Part shown: positions 55,462 to 63,028 of the stretch, piece after piece
Numbering within the stretch: position 1 is the stretch's first letter
Layout of the letters: every line of letters starts with the position of its first letter
Source: Clostridia bacterium
Lineage (GTDB): Bacteria; Bacillota; Clostridia; Christensenellales; Borkfalkiaceae
Length of the DNA: 64,000 nucleotides
Reading direction: 5' to 3'
NCBI GenBank assembly: GCA_017463025.1
Contig: JAFTPZ010000001.1
Location: 1 to 64,000, forward strand
Translations under genes and position numbers: made by a program
Notes under the pieces: model-generated
What the model was told of the DNA's origin: nothing
Databases searched by the model: none
The model's input: only the letters and a program-made list of their open reading frames with translations

Positions 55462-55707
55462 TTACTCGACGTAGCCACGCGTGTACATCGTGGAACGTAA
55501 TCGCCTACCGTCTACTTTAACGCGATTCTCAAAAACTTTTTCATAAATCGTATCACGCTCTTGGTTGCGCTTGTAGAATACTTCGACGCTCATAATCATA
55601 GAGCCGTCCGTTTCCGTTTGCCGAAACATAATCCGTTGCGTTACGATATACTTTTTCGTTCTATACGCGTTACTCGCAAGCTCCAACTCGTCCACAAAAC
55701 TTAACAC
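55462..55707 (-). CDS. Small protein of the element, unknown
   Basis: 81 residues from a GTG start (MLSFVDELELASNAYRTKKY) with AGGAGGT 7 bases upstream. Beta-strand-rich (VTQRIMFRQTETDGSMIMSV), basic C-terminal half. No family recognised. It follows the 63-residue gene by 19 bases and is probably in the same transcript. Confidence 0.5.
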   Translation of the reverse strand: MLSFVDELELASNAYRTKKYIVTQRIMFRQTETDGSMIMSVEVFYKRNQERDTIYEKVFENRVKVDGRRLRSTMYTRGYVE

Positions 55708-55726
55708 TTTTCCTACCTCCTTCGCG

Positions 55727-55918
55727 TTAGCCGCAGATTTTCGTTTGCAAAAACAATAGTAGCTTTTTATGGAGCATTTGAATATATTCGGGCGTATAAT
55801 CCAATTCCAAAATTACGTTTGTGCTGATACTTTGAAACGTTTCGTCAAACAAGTCTTTCCTTGCATAGTAATAGCGAACTTCTTTCAAATCGTCCCGAAT
55901 CTTATTCAAACTTACCAT
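55727..55918 (-). CDS. Small helical protein of the element, unknown
   Basis: 63 residues, MVSLNKIRDDLKEVRYYYAR, mostly helical, basic/acidic mixed, with GGAGG before the ATG. It lies between the sigma-like regulator and the other small genes. Similar short helical proteins with repeated K/R-E-x-x-Y patterns occur in Bacillota mobile elements. Function unknown. Confidence 0.5.
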   Translation of the reverse strand: MVSLNKIRDDLKEVRYYYARKDLFDETFQSISTNVILELDYTPEYIQMLHKKLLLFLQTKICG

Positions 55919-56010
55919 TGTCTTGCCTCCGTTTCAGGAAGTTTTCTCAACTCCTTTCACTTTCCCAAAGACACTTTTTTTGAAAACGTGACGGTATTTT
56001 TGAAAATTTT

Positions 56011-56520
56011 TTAATTTTTTTCTAAAAATCTTTTCAGCGACGCGTAAATTCTTTGCATCGCGCGCCGAATAGCACTACCGTCAACGCCATACAATAACGC
56101 TACTTCTTCTTGCGTTTTACCTTCAAAATACACCAAACGCACTATCTCTTGTTGCCGTGGCGTTAATTGTGAAATTGCTTTATGTACTTGCTCTTGAAGG
56201 CTTGTCCTACTTTCTTTTTCGATATACATTTCTTCCGGCGTTAAGTGCTTGTCCGCAATTTCAACGCCCTTTTCTAACAACTTGTCCAACGAAAGGATAT
56301 TGCCCGTTGCCTTATTCCCGTCGTTTGCGTATTCGCACTCGCTACACTTTTCTTTACAGCGAACCAAATTGCCCTTTTCTCCCAACACTTGACATTTCCA
56401 AGCTCTGCGCTCTCTACGTTGTTCTGTTCTAATAGGTCGCACGTACGCGCGATACACTTCTTCCGTTACCGCGACCTTTTTGCCCTGAATCGTTACATAA
56501 AATTCCTTATTTTCTGACAT
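56011..56520 (-). CDS. Sigma-70 region-4-type regulator of a mobile element
   Basis: 169 residues from ATG 56520 (MSENKEFYVTIQGKKVAVTE), with GGAGGA upstream. The N-terminal part has RRERRAWKC and a possible zinc site CKEKCSEC. The C-terminal half is sigma region 4: LTPRQQEIVRLVYFEGKTQEE with EVALLYGVDGSAIRRAMQRIYASLKRF (two parts). There is no region 2, so it is a DNA-binding regulator rather than a full sigma factor. Such proteins are common in ICEs, plasmids and phages of Clostridia. First gene of the element's leftward unit. Confidence 0.82.
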   Translation of the reverse strand: MSENKEFYVTIQGKKVAVTEEVYRAYVRPIRTEQRRERRAWKCQVLGEKGNLVRCKEKCSECEYANDGNKATGNILSLDKLLEKGVEIADKHLTPEEMYIEKESRTSLQEQVHKAISQLTPRQQEIVRLVYFEGKTQEEVALLYGVDGSAIRRAMQRIYASLKRFLEKN

Positions 56521-56622
56521 TATAAAAATCCTCCGCATTTTTGATTTGAATGGAATTTTTCAAACCAAATTCACGGAGGACTTCGACATCTATATTCTAT
56601 TTTTTACAAAAACCGACAAAGA

Positions 56623-56672
56623 AAAAGCCCTTGTAGTCCGATGTTTCTTTACACCGCTCTATAAGGGCTTTT
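56623..56672 (-). terminator. Terminator downstream of the truncated YitT gene
   Basis: 10-bp arms AAAAGCCCTT (56623-56632) and AAGGGCTTTT (56663-56672), loop of 30 bases, followed on minus by TTTTTCTTT. Confidence 0.75.
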
Positions 56673-56814
56673 ATGCATCTATTTAGTTGTTGTTTAAGAG
56701 TTCTCCTTTTTTACATTTTTTTCTTTGTGTTATTGATAGGCGTCTACCCGACCGCCTCTGCCGCGCCCAAGCCCGCAGGAATAAAGATATAGAAATTCAA
56801 GCTTTCCAAAATAA

Positions 56815-57096
56815 TCACCCCGACTGAATCCAAAAGGGTGAAAACATGACGTAAAACACATATTTCTTATTCAAAAATATCCAAGCAAGCACCATCAGAG
56901 GGATATTGATCAGAATTTTGAACCAACCCATATTCCAACCCGTGATCTCGTATAAAATCGTACACGCGCCGTCAATCCCACTCGGCGAAAAGTCTGCCGG
57001 CACAACGAACTCATGTAGCGACACGACGGAAAAAAGCGCTGCAATTAGCGTCAACGCAATATCCTTCGCCTCTTTTTTAATATTTATATTTTTCAT
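56815..57096 (-). pseudogene. Truncated YitT/YczE-like membrane protein
   Basis: 93 residues holding only the N-terminal part of a YitT-family protein: IALTLIAALFSVVSLHEFVV, then GIDGACTILYEITGWNMGWF, then ILINIPLMVLAWIFLNKKYV. Family members are about 280 residues with several more membrane segments and a C-terminal DUF2179 domain. Here the frame ends FSPFWIQSG and no continuation is seen to the left, where mobile-element sequence begins. A deletion or insertion removed the rest. Confidence 0.65.
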
Positions 57097-57127
57097 TGTT
57101 TACTCCTTGTTTACATACGGTAATCTT

Positions 57128-58249
57128 CTATTCCCAAATCACCTCGATAATCTCTCGGCGGTTGTTTTGCGTTGTGTCGTAGGAAATCTTTTCCCCGCTT
57201 GGAGAAAATCTTGCGTGCAGATCGCAACGAATATCTATATCGTTTACCGGCTCGGAATAGACGGAAAAGAGCGGATACGCCTCTTTCGTAGCGAAATCGT
57301 AGCGGTAAATCCAGCGCTTTTGCTCCTTATCCACGTAGCCGTCGCCGATAAAAAAGCTCCTGTCGGGCGAATAATTCACGTGAATATCGTCCTTGTCCAC
57401 CTCGCGGTTATTCAACCGCGAGCGCGAGCCGTTTTGCACGTTGATCACGTACACGCCCCATTCGGGCAAGCCCGAATAAATCAAAAGCGTGTCGTCGTCC
57501 TTGAAAGAATAATGCGAATTAACCTCAAAATTCGTCAATTTCCAAAGCTTGCCCGAAAGCACGCCTGCGCCGAGCAGCGTGCCCCATTTCGAGCCTTGTG
57601 CGGGAAAATTGCGGAGCAGGAACACGAACCCCGTGCCCGACGGATTGAAATTGATATGATTCAACACGAGCTTTCCGTCCGTGAACGGGGGTTCGGCAAA
57701 CATTTTCGCCATATCCGCATAAGAGGCGAGTAGCTTGCTTTCGCCCGTCGTGAGATTGCAAAGGAAAATACCGTCGGTTTCAGGCGCGTTCACATCGAAA
57801 TATTCGTCTTTCAAATTCGAATAGCCATACCCCTTTCTGAAATCGTGAATACGGCTGAAATTGATAGAAATGGCTTTCGTGCGGTCGGGGCTGACGGTGG
57901 CGAACGGCCTCGAAAAGCGTTTAAGCTCGTTGCCCGACAAATCCACGACGCGCGCGACGTATTTTTCGCCGTCGAAATCGTTAAAGAGAACGCTTTTGCC
58001 GCTTTCAAACCAAACGAGGAGCGCGCCCTGTTGGAAATTCCACGCGAGCGTTTCGGCAACTTTCACGAACGTTTTCGTTTGTAAATCGATATACCCGATT
58101 TCCGCAATGTCCTCTGCGGACGGGTGATGATCGCGGAATGCAACGCGGTGCGTCAGATGATACCGCCCGTCCTTGTCATACGGCTGTAAATCGTAGTAGC
58201 CGAAGAAATACTCATAGCCGTCGTTGGGTGTTATTGCGTTAAATTTCAT
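57128..58249 (-). CDS. Beta-propeller-like protein (PD40/TolB-type repeats)
   Basis: 373 residues without signal peptide. MKFNAITPNDGYEYFFGYYD is followed by repeated blades with S/N-P-x-G/D-x-x-x motifs (FATVSPDRTKAISI, INFNPSGTGFVFLL, VNYSPDRSFFIGDG, ARFSPSGEKISYD), typical of PD40/WD40-like propellers. Some oligogalacturonate lyases (PL22) have this layout, which would suit a pectin locus, but the active-site residues are not identifiable. The ATG overlaps the stop of a broken upstream gene. Function uncertain. Confidence 0.7.
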   Translation of the reverse strand: MKFNAITPNDGYEYFFGYYDLQPYDKDGRYHLTHRVAFRDHHPSAEDIAEIGYIDLQTKTFVKVAETLAWNFQQGALLVWFESGKSVLFNDFDGEKYVARVVDLSGNELKRFSRPFATVSPDRTKAISINFSRIHDFRKGYGYSNLKDEYFDVNAPETDGIFLCNLTTGESKLLASYADMAKMFAEPPFTDGKLVLNHINFNPSGTGFVFLLRNFPAQGSKWGTLLGAGVLSGKLWKLTNFEVNSHYSFKDDDTLLIYSGLPEWGVYVINVQNGSRSRLNNREVDKDDIHVNYSPDRSFFIGDGYVDKEQKRWIYRYDFATKEAYPLFSVYSEPVNDIDIRCDLHARFSPSGEKISYDTTQNNRREIIEVIWE

Positions 58250-58397
58250 AACCTTTCCACCTCCGTTTCGATCGTGTAGTAGCCCTCTTTTTCAAGCTTG
58301 AAATCGCAAACGCCGAGCGGAGTTTGCCATAAATCCGCTTGCGCTTCGTATTCCTGCTTATAAACGACATTTTTCCGCTCGTCAAGCACTTGAACGC
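58246..58397 (-). pseudogene. C-terminal remnant of a lost gene
   Basis: In the frame ending at TGA 58246-58248, about 50 codons read through without stop: VLDERKNVVYKQEYEAQADL, then LWQTPLGVCDFKLEKEGYYT, then IETEVERL. There is no start or ribosome site. It begins exactly where the solute-binding-protein gene ends (around 58397), as if a deletion joined the two. The stop overlaps the ATG of the propeller gene in the ATGA pattern of an intact operon, so this is the 3' end of a former neighbour. Confidence 0.55.
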
Positions 58398-59962
58398 GTA
58401 TATACTACGTCAGATTTCTCCATCAAGTCAAGAATACTTCTCGTGAAGGGCGACAGCGCCGCTTTTTGCGTAGCGTCAAGCGTGTATTGAAGGGACTTCG
58501 GTGTACCTACGACTGTCGTAAACTCCACCAAGCTCTCGTTCGAATTTACAAATTTCATAAAGTCGAGAATGAGCGGCTTTTTCCATTCGGCAACGTTTGC
58601 CTTCATAAAGCACACCGAATACATGTGGTCGTTAAGCGTATACAGCTTTCCGCCGTCCGCTGCTCTCTGACGCGCTTTTTCAACCTCCTCGTAATTCGCC
58701 TTCGGATAGGGCATAAGACTAAAATTACGGTTGTTTCTGCTGAAACGCTCGCCCTGCGACGTCGCCATTTCCGTAAACGTTGCCGACGCCTCGTTCTGCC
58801 AGTAAATACCGTCTATGAACATAGCAATGGGAGCCGTTTTACCACCGTCGTTACCCGCTCTTAAAAAGTCCTCCTGCGCGTCCATATGCGAATAAGCGCC
58901 GTTAAACGCGTTGATGGACGCATACTTGTTTTTATTGCCCACCTTTTCGGAAAGTCTTTTTATAAAACTCAAACCGTAATATTTACCCGCTTGACGGTAT
59001 AACTCGTAGCCGTTCTCGGGCGTTATTTCGGTAGGCTGTGCGTCAAGCACGAACTTTCCGTCCTTAATCGTACCGAGCGAGTTTGCAGTACCGTCGAACG
59101 TATAATTCAACATGGTTTGATCCAAGCCCTCGTAATCGGTGGCAAGAGAGGCAAGGAAGTGCGTCAAATAATAGGCGTAAACGTTACCAGCCCAAGTAAG
59201 CGGCGTGTGATTTGCCTCACGAATGTAATCGCAAAGCAGGAAAAACTCGTCGTACGTAATAGGTAATCCGTCGTCGCTAGTACCGGACACGCCGTCCATT
59301 CCCACGCTCTTTTTATCGCTTGAATTAGGACGCACGAACATATCGTCAAGCGAGCCGTTTATATCGTAGCCGTCCTTGAAATAATATCCGTACATATCGA
59401 AGGTATCAACGTTATAGCTTAAACCGGAAAACGCGGTGTAATGGGGTAACGCGTAGTAATGCGTTTTCCCGTCCTCCTCCGCAACTCCGTAGAACGCCTT
59501 TTGCTCGTCCGTTAACTTGTCCTCTATCGACGTGCCCTCCGCGTCGCCGTAAGCGGCCATATCGGCTGTAACAGCTTCGGTAAGATCCCCAAACACGCCG
59601 TCGTTGAGGTAGTCGTAATACATTACGTTTTCAGTAAAATATACCTCGTCGCGCCCGTCGAGAATAGCACCCGAAGAAAGCATTTTGTTCTTGCTAGGAT
59701 TGATATATACCTGCACGCCCTTCTTGCCTTCTTCCCATACGTCGTCCTTATGCGCCTCCTCAAAGCGCTTTTTGACCTCGTACAGCCACGAGGTGCCGTA
59801 GCCGCCGTCGTAGTTAAAGACGTAGATCTGCGTTTTATTCGTATCCACCACGTCGTCTTCCCAAGACGCGCCCGGAATGTCCGGTGTTGCACAAGCAACA
59901 CACCCTGCGCATATTGACATCGCCAACATACTTGCAACAATCTTTTTTACTTTACTTTTCAT
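58382..59962 (-). CDS. Sugar ABC transporter substrate-binding lipoprotein, probably 3'-altered
   Basis: About 526 residues from ATG 59962 (MKSKVKKIVASMLAMSICAG), with GGAGG upstream. The signal peptide ends in a lipobox (ICAGC). The body is a family-1 solute-binding protein with Tyr- and Trp-rich ligand areas (YNVDTFDMYGYYFKDGYDIN, MFIDGIYWQNEASATFTEMA). No permease or ATPase is nearby. The last residues (VVYTRSSA) run into a remnant of another gene, so the C terminus may be truncated by deletion. Likely bound a plant or host oligosaccharide. Confidence 0.72.
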   Translation of the reverse strand: MKSKVKKIVASMLAMSICAGCVACATPDIPGASWEDDVVDTNKTQIYVFNYDGGYGTSWLYEVKKRFEEAHKDDVWEEGKKGVQVYINPSKNKMLSSGAILDGRDEVYFTENVMYYDYLNDGVFGDLTEAVTADMAAYGDAEGTSIEDKLTDEQKAFYGVAEEDGKTHYYALPHYTAFSGLSYNVDTFDMYGYYFKDGYDINGSLDDMFVRPNSSDKKSVGMDGVSGTSDDGLPITYDEFFLLCDYIREANHTPLTWAGNVYAYYLTHFLASLATDYEGLDQTMLNYTFDGTANSLGTIKDGKFVLDAQPTEITPENGYELYRQAGKYYGLSFIKRLSEKVGNKNKYASINAFNGAYSHMDAQEDFLRAGNDGGKTAPIAMFIDGIYWQNEASATFTEMATSQGERFSRNNRNFSLMPYPKANYEEVEKARQRAADGGKLYTLNDHMYSVCFMKANVAEWKKPLILDFMKFVNSNESLVEFTTVVGTPKSLQYTLDATQKAALSPFTRSILDLMEKSDVVYTRSSA

Positions 59963-60034
59963 ATCGTGCCTCCTTACGCACATAAATTTTTATAATCTAA
60001 TTTTACAAACTTTTATGGTTTTTTGTAAAATTTA

Positions 60035-60817
60035 TTACCATTTTTCTGAACAATTATGAAACTTTGTTCCTATAAAGCCCACCTGCTTAAAATCGTCGTA
60101 GTTGTTTCTTATTATCCAATCTATATAAGTGGATATAACGTTTGCCATCCGCTTATATCCCATTGCGCTCATATGACCGCCGAGATTATACTTAGCACAA
60201 AATTCGTCATCGTAAACCTGATCGTATTTTCGCAAGTCAATAACATACAAAAACTCGAAATACTGGGGAAGCGAACGTAAAAAATTTGAAAATTCTTCTT
60301 CCCTTTTCATTCTTTCCGCGTCTTCATAATTCCTTACGGGTGGAGTAATCACAAAAATTCTAGCTTTAGGCTGTAATTCTTTTATTTGCTGAATAATTCG
60401 TACATAAGCACCGATCAAGGTATCGTCTTTATTTTCAAAATCGGGCATCGAACCAAACCCACCGCTATAATGAAAATTTACGTCTTTCAAATCGTTTACA
60501 CCAAGAGCAATAATATATGCTTGACACGCTTTTTCGGGGGTAAAACATTTCATATACCTAGCAAGTCTTTGAAATTCTTTTGCCGTCAACCCTCCAACGG
60601 AAAAATTATACACCTTAAGTCCACAAGCTCTTGCAATAAACTGCCCCCAAGAATATTCGTAATAATCGTGATATCCTTTTTTTCCTTCCGTATCAAGAGA
60701 TTCGTGTTCTCCCGAACTAAGCGAATCCCCTATACAACCAATGGTGCGAAATATTGCCGTATATCCACCGTCACTAATAATTTCCGCAAGCGGATTTTCT
60801 TCTTTACCGTTCAACAT
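60035..60817 (-). CDS. SGNH/GDSL-family hydrolase
   Basis: 260 residues. Block I GDSLSSGEHES (catalytic Ser), block II NFSVGGLTAKEFQRLARY (oxyanion Gly), block III ALGVNDLKDVNFHYSGG (oxyanion Asn) and block V GGHMSAMGYKRMAN (Asp/His region; here G-G-H-M-S-A-M-G-Y) are all present. Members include carbohydrate acetylesterases and lipases. There is no signal peptide, so it is cytosolic. Next to a GH28-like remnant and a sugar-binding protein, deacetylation of a plant polysaccharide fragment is plausible but unproven. AT-rich. Confidence 0.85.
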   Translation of the reverse strand: MLNGKEENPLAEIISDGGYTAIFRTIGCIGDSLSSGEHESLDTEGKKGYHDYYEYSWGQFIARACGLKVYNFSVGGLTAKEFQRLARYMKCFTPEKACQAYIIALGVNDLKDVNFHYSGGFGSMPDFENKDDTLIGAYVRIIQQIKELQPKARIFVITPPVRNYEDAERMKREEEFSNFLRSLPQYFEFLYVIDLRKYDQVYDDEFCAKYNLGGHMSAMGYKRMANVISTYIDWIIRNNYDDFKQVGFIGTKFHNCSEKW

Positions 60818-60864
60818 ATTTTCTCTCCTTTTAGTCGCGAGATAAAATGATAAATTTACATCAT

Positions 60865-61146
60865 CTATTCAACAAACGTAACGTCTTCAAAAACAATGTC
60901 TTCCACGTTTTTAACAGAAATTTCCTTAGCCTCTTGGATAGAGTGTCTTTGCACGTAAATATTTCTAAATTTTATATCACGGAAATATTCCTTGCTATCG
61001 TCGTATCCCCTTATATCTATAGGCGAAATACAATAGCGTTCCTTCTTTGAAGAGTAACATTTACCCGTCAAGAAGATATTCTCAAATCTTAAATTTTCAA
61101 AAACGGTAATCGTAGGAGCACTTTCGCCATCTTGGTTATACCACAC
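60865..61146 (-). pseudogene. C-terminal remnant of a right-handed beta-helix (GH28-like) gene
   Basis: 93 residues of repeating parallel-beta-helix strands (FENLRFENIFLTGKC, FRDIKFRNIYVQRHS, VEDIVFEDVTFVE), as in the last coils of GH28 polygalacturonases. There is no proper start: the first codon is a GTG just after an in-frame TGA, with no ribosome site. It breaks off about 55 bases before the right att-like repeat. The 5' part was lost, probably when the neighbouring element arrived or a deletion followed. It would have preceded the SGNH gene in one operon. Confidence 0.65.
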
Positions 61147-61200
61147 GTTTCCAACTATTCATTCTAGCAAAAAAAAATATGCAGGTTTCGTATGCTTTCA

Positions 61201-61243
61201 TACAAAATCCCGCATATTTGGTGCGGTCGACAGGAATTGAAGC
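61201..61243. repeat. Right copy of the 43-bp att-like direct repeat (tRNA 3' end)
   Basis: Exact match to 52086-52128. It is again preceded (61175-61193) by a hairpin arm, here with three mismatches to the perfect arm of the left copy, so this copy has decayed. As on the left, only the T-loop-to-CCA end of the tRNA is present. Confidence 0.82.
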
Positions 61244-61255
61244 CGTTGACCGATA

Positions 61256-61287
61256 GGCTCAATCCCTTATAAATAAAGGCTTTCTGC
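61256..61287. repeat. 32-bp inverted-repeat partner of 52141-52172
   Basis: The complement matches 52141-52172 at 30 of 32 positions. The pair lies 13 bases inside each 43-bp repeat. It may be an integrase arm-binding or core site. Confidence 0.8.
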
Positions 61288-61555
61288 TGTTTCTTCGCGA
61301 AACTTCCCCAAATTTGAAGCCTCAAAAATGTAACCATTTAACCCAAATATACGCCCTGCTTTTGTAAAGACGACGGTGAGCCTATGCGCCCGCCGTTTTT
61401 TTGTTTTCGCGCGCGCGTGCGCGCATTTCGCGCAAGAGCTCCGCAAAACCCTCCCCGTATTGACGCGCTCAAAGCGGCAGACCTCCTTATTTTTCAAGGC
61501 TTTCCCTCTCTCAATTCATCAAAACAGGGGGACACTTTTGTATTATTAAACCTTA

Positions 61556-61765
61556 TCAAATCCGCGTCCCGTCGGGAAATTCAAAGCCGAAAGTATATGC
61601 ACAGCCGAGTGCGGCGGCGATCTTCTCCATTTCCTCTTGCGAAAACTTGCAAACTTTCAATCGTGCGTTAAAGGTTGCGGGGGTAATTCCCAACGCTCGC
61701 GCTAATGTCGCTTGCGATATTCCCTTGTAGGCGCACGCCATATCAATTTTTTGCCGTAACGTCAT
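61556..61765 (-). CDS. XRE-like repressor of the second element
   Basis: 69 residues from ATG 61765 (MTLRQKIDMACAYKGISQAT), with TAGGAGGT upstream. ISQATLARALGITPATFNARL is a phage-type helix-turn-helix. The C-terminal part (MEKIAAALGCAYTFGFEFPDG) is short, typical of small element repressors. Its promoter is a perfect TTGACA-N17-TATAAT and it diverges from the element's rightward genes. Confidence 0.85.
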   Translation of the reverse strand: MTLRQKIDMACAYKGISQATLARALGITPATFNARLKVCKFSQEEMEKIAAALGCAYTFGFEFPDGTRI

Positions 61766-61789
61766 TATACACCTCCTATTTACGCTTAT

Positions 61790-61818
61790 ATTATACAATA
61801 AAATTTTTACGCTGTCAA
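61790..61818 (-). promoter_or_regulatory. Promoter of the XRE-like repressor
   Basis: TTGACA (61813-61818) and TATAAT (61790-61795), 17 apart. Upstream, TATTAGATAAAAG mirrors the CATTAGATAT of the opposite promoter. Confidence 0.88.
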
Positions 61819-61879
61819 ACTTTTATCTAATATTTTTTGAAAAAAGTCTAAAAATATTTGAAATATGTTTGATTTTTGT

Positions 61880-61908
61880 TTGACAACATTAGATATTTAT
61901 GATATACT
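61880..61908 (+). promoter_or_regulatory. Rightward promoter of the second element
   Basis: TTGACA (61880-61885) and TATACT (61903-61908), 17 apart. Both divergent promoters share GTTTGACA and an adjacent TTAGAT motif, as expected for common repressor operators. Confidence 0.85.
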
Positions 61909-61982
61909 ATAAATACAAAGATTGAGGGAACACCGAAGCCGATGAGACTAAAAGGCAGGCAAAAAACAAAAGGAGGTAGCCT

Positions 61983-62126
61983 ATGAATAACGAAAAGGAG
62001 GGCGGAGAAATGACGAACGCACAGCTCAACGCATTTCTTGAAACGATCGCCAAGCGAATTGAAGCCGAAGCGAAAGACAAAGAAGAAGCCGCCGCAATCG
62101 TAAGAGAAGCGAAAGCGACGGACTAA
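61983..62126 (+). CDS. Short helical protein, unknown (47 residues)
   Basis: 47 codons from ATG 61983, preceded by AAAGGAGG. A second in-frame ATG at 62010 also has a GGAG-type site. The product (QLNAFLETIAKRIEAEAKDK in the middle) is a charged amphipathic helix or coiled coil with an acidic/basic repeat. First gene after the rightward promoter. Short accessory proteins of this kind are common in Bacillota elements. Function unknown. Confidence 0.65.
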   Translation: MNNEKEGGEMTNAQLNAFLETIAKRIEAEAKDKEEAAAIVREAKATD

Positions 62127-62264
62127 AAAAGCCCCGCTCGGTCAGCTCGTGGAAAAGTAAACCGAAACGGGAACAGGTCGGAGGGGTTGCGCCTGCCTCC
62201 CCTCTGCCCTTAAAGTATAGCAGGCACAAGAAAAAAAGTCAAATACTTTTAAGGAGAATACAAA

Positions 62265-62714
62265 ATGACACTCAATGAAATTTTAAGCAAGAACATTACA
62301 AACGGTCGTTTCTTTGCGATCGAAGCGGAAACGGAAAAGAAGCGCAAGGGGATCACCTATCGCAAGCGCACCACTCTGACGGCGCAATTCGGCGTGAATT
62401 ATGCAAACGTCGCAAGCGTGCAGGACAAGATCGCGGAGCAGGGCGGCGTCCTCCCGACGTGGTTTGAGCACACGGAACACGCGAGCATTGTGAAAAGCAA
62501 GAAAGACGAAACGAAACTTTACTTGCAAATTATGAACCCTTGCAATATCAAAACGGCGTTCTTCCTTGCCGACGGAACACCCACGACGAAAGCGGAGCTC
62601 GTGGAAATGGGCGCAATCAAAGAGGACGAGAAAAGCGAAAAGCCTGTTACGCTGTGCTATGCGCTTGAAAATATAATCAATATTACATACCACGCGACGG
62701 CGGCAGTTGCATAA
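62265..62714 (+). CDS. Element protein, unknown (149 residues)
   Basis: 149 residues from ATG 62265 with AAGGAG upstream. The start MTLNEILSKNITNGRFFAIE and GVNYANVASVQDKIAEQGGV look like a conserved mobile-element family whose members carry a beta-rich fold. The middle has WFEHTEHASIVKSKKDETKL. No catalytic motif. Probably coregulated with the genes on both sides by the element's rightward promoter. Function unknown. Confidence 0.7.
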   Translation: MTLNEILSKNITNGRFFAIEAETEKKRKGITYRKRTTLTAQFGVNYANVASVQDKIAEQGGVLPTWFEHTEHASIVKSKKDETKLYLQIMNPCNIKTAFFLADGTPTTKAELVEMGAIKEDEKSEKPVTLCYALENIINITYHATAAVA

Positions 62715-62728
62715 GGAGGAAAAGAAAA

Positions 62729-63028
62729 ATGCAAAAGGCAAATAATCAAATAAGACCCGAAAACTTTGAACTGTGGGATATTGTTTCCGAATTCGAGATT
62801 GAAACAGTGAAATTCGAAGTTATCCGCACTTTACTCGACGAGATCGCCGACGACTTGGATCCCGAGATCAAGTTTGACGGAACAGACGAGGACGAACACC
62901 GCAAAGTCTCTTTATTGAGCCGCCGCCACGCGATGAGCAATTTGCTCCGCGCCGCGCTTGAATTTATTGTGGACTTGCAAACGGTCAGCGAAAATACCAT
63001 TGAGCAACTACAAAACTGTTTAAGATAA
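62729..63028 (+). CDS. Acidic helical element protein, unknown (99 residues)
   Basis: 99 residues from ATG 62729, with AAGGAGG upstream, 14 bases after the previous stop. Strongly acidic (EIADDLDPEIKFDGTDEDEH) and helical, ending TIEQLQNCLR. No family recognised. The acidity would suit a DNA mimic or binding partner, but there is no evidence for this. Confidence 0.65.
   Translation: MQKANNQIRPENFELWDIVSEFEIETVKFEVIRTLLDEIADDLDPEIKFDGTDEDEHRKVSLLSRRHAMSNLLRAALEFIVDLQTVSENTIEQLQNCLR

Larger units (their letters stand above)
61147..61555. other. 409-bp junction region with att-like repeat, no gene
   Basis: It contains the degenerate hairpin 61175-61219, the 43-bp repeat 61201-61243, and the 32-bp inverted-repeat partner 61256-61287. 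The rest (61290-61555) is of mixed composition with a CGCGCGCGTGCGCGCA tract near 61409-61424. I see no coding sequence. Confidence 0.6.

Noticed and set aside
61201..61330. A complete tRNA gene at the right repeat
   Set aside because: Same reason as the left copy: only the 3' end of a tRNA is present.
61267..61497. A 76-codon frame on minus in the att junction region
   Set aside because: Low-complexity Arg/Ala-rich product, no ribosome site, overlaps the inverted repeat.
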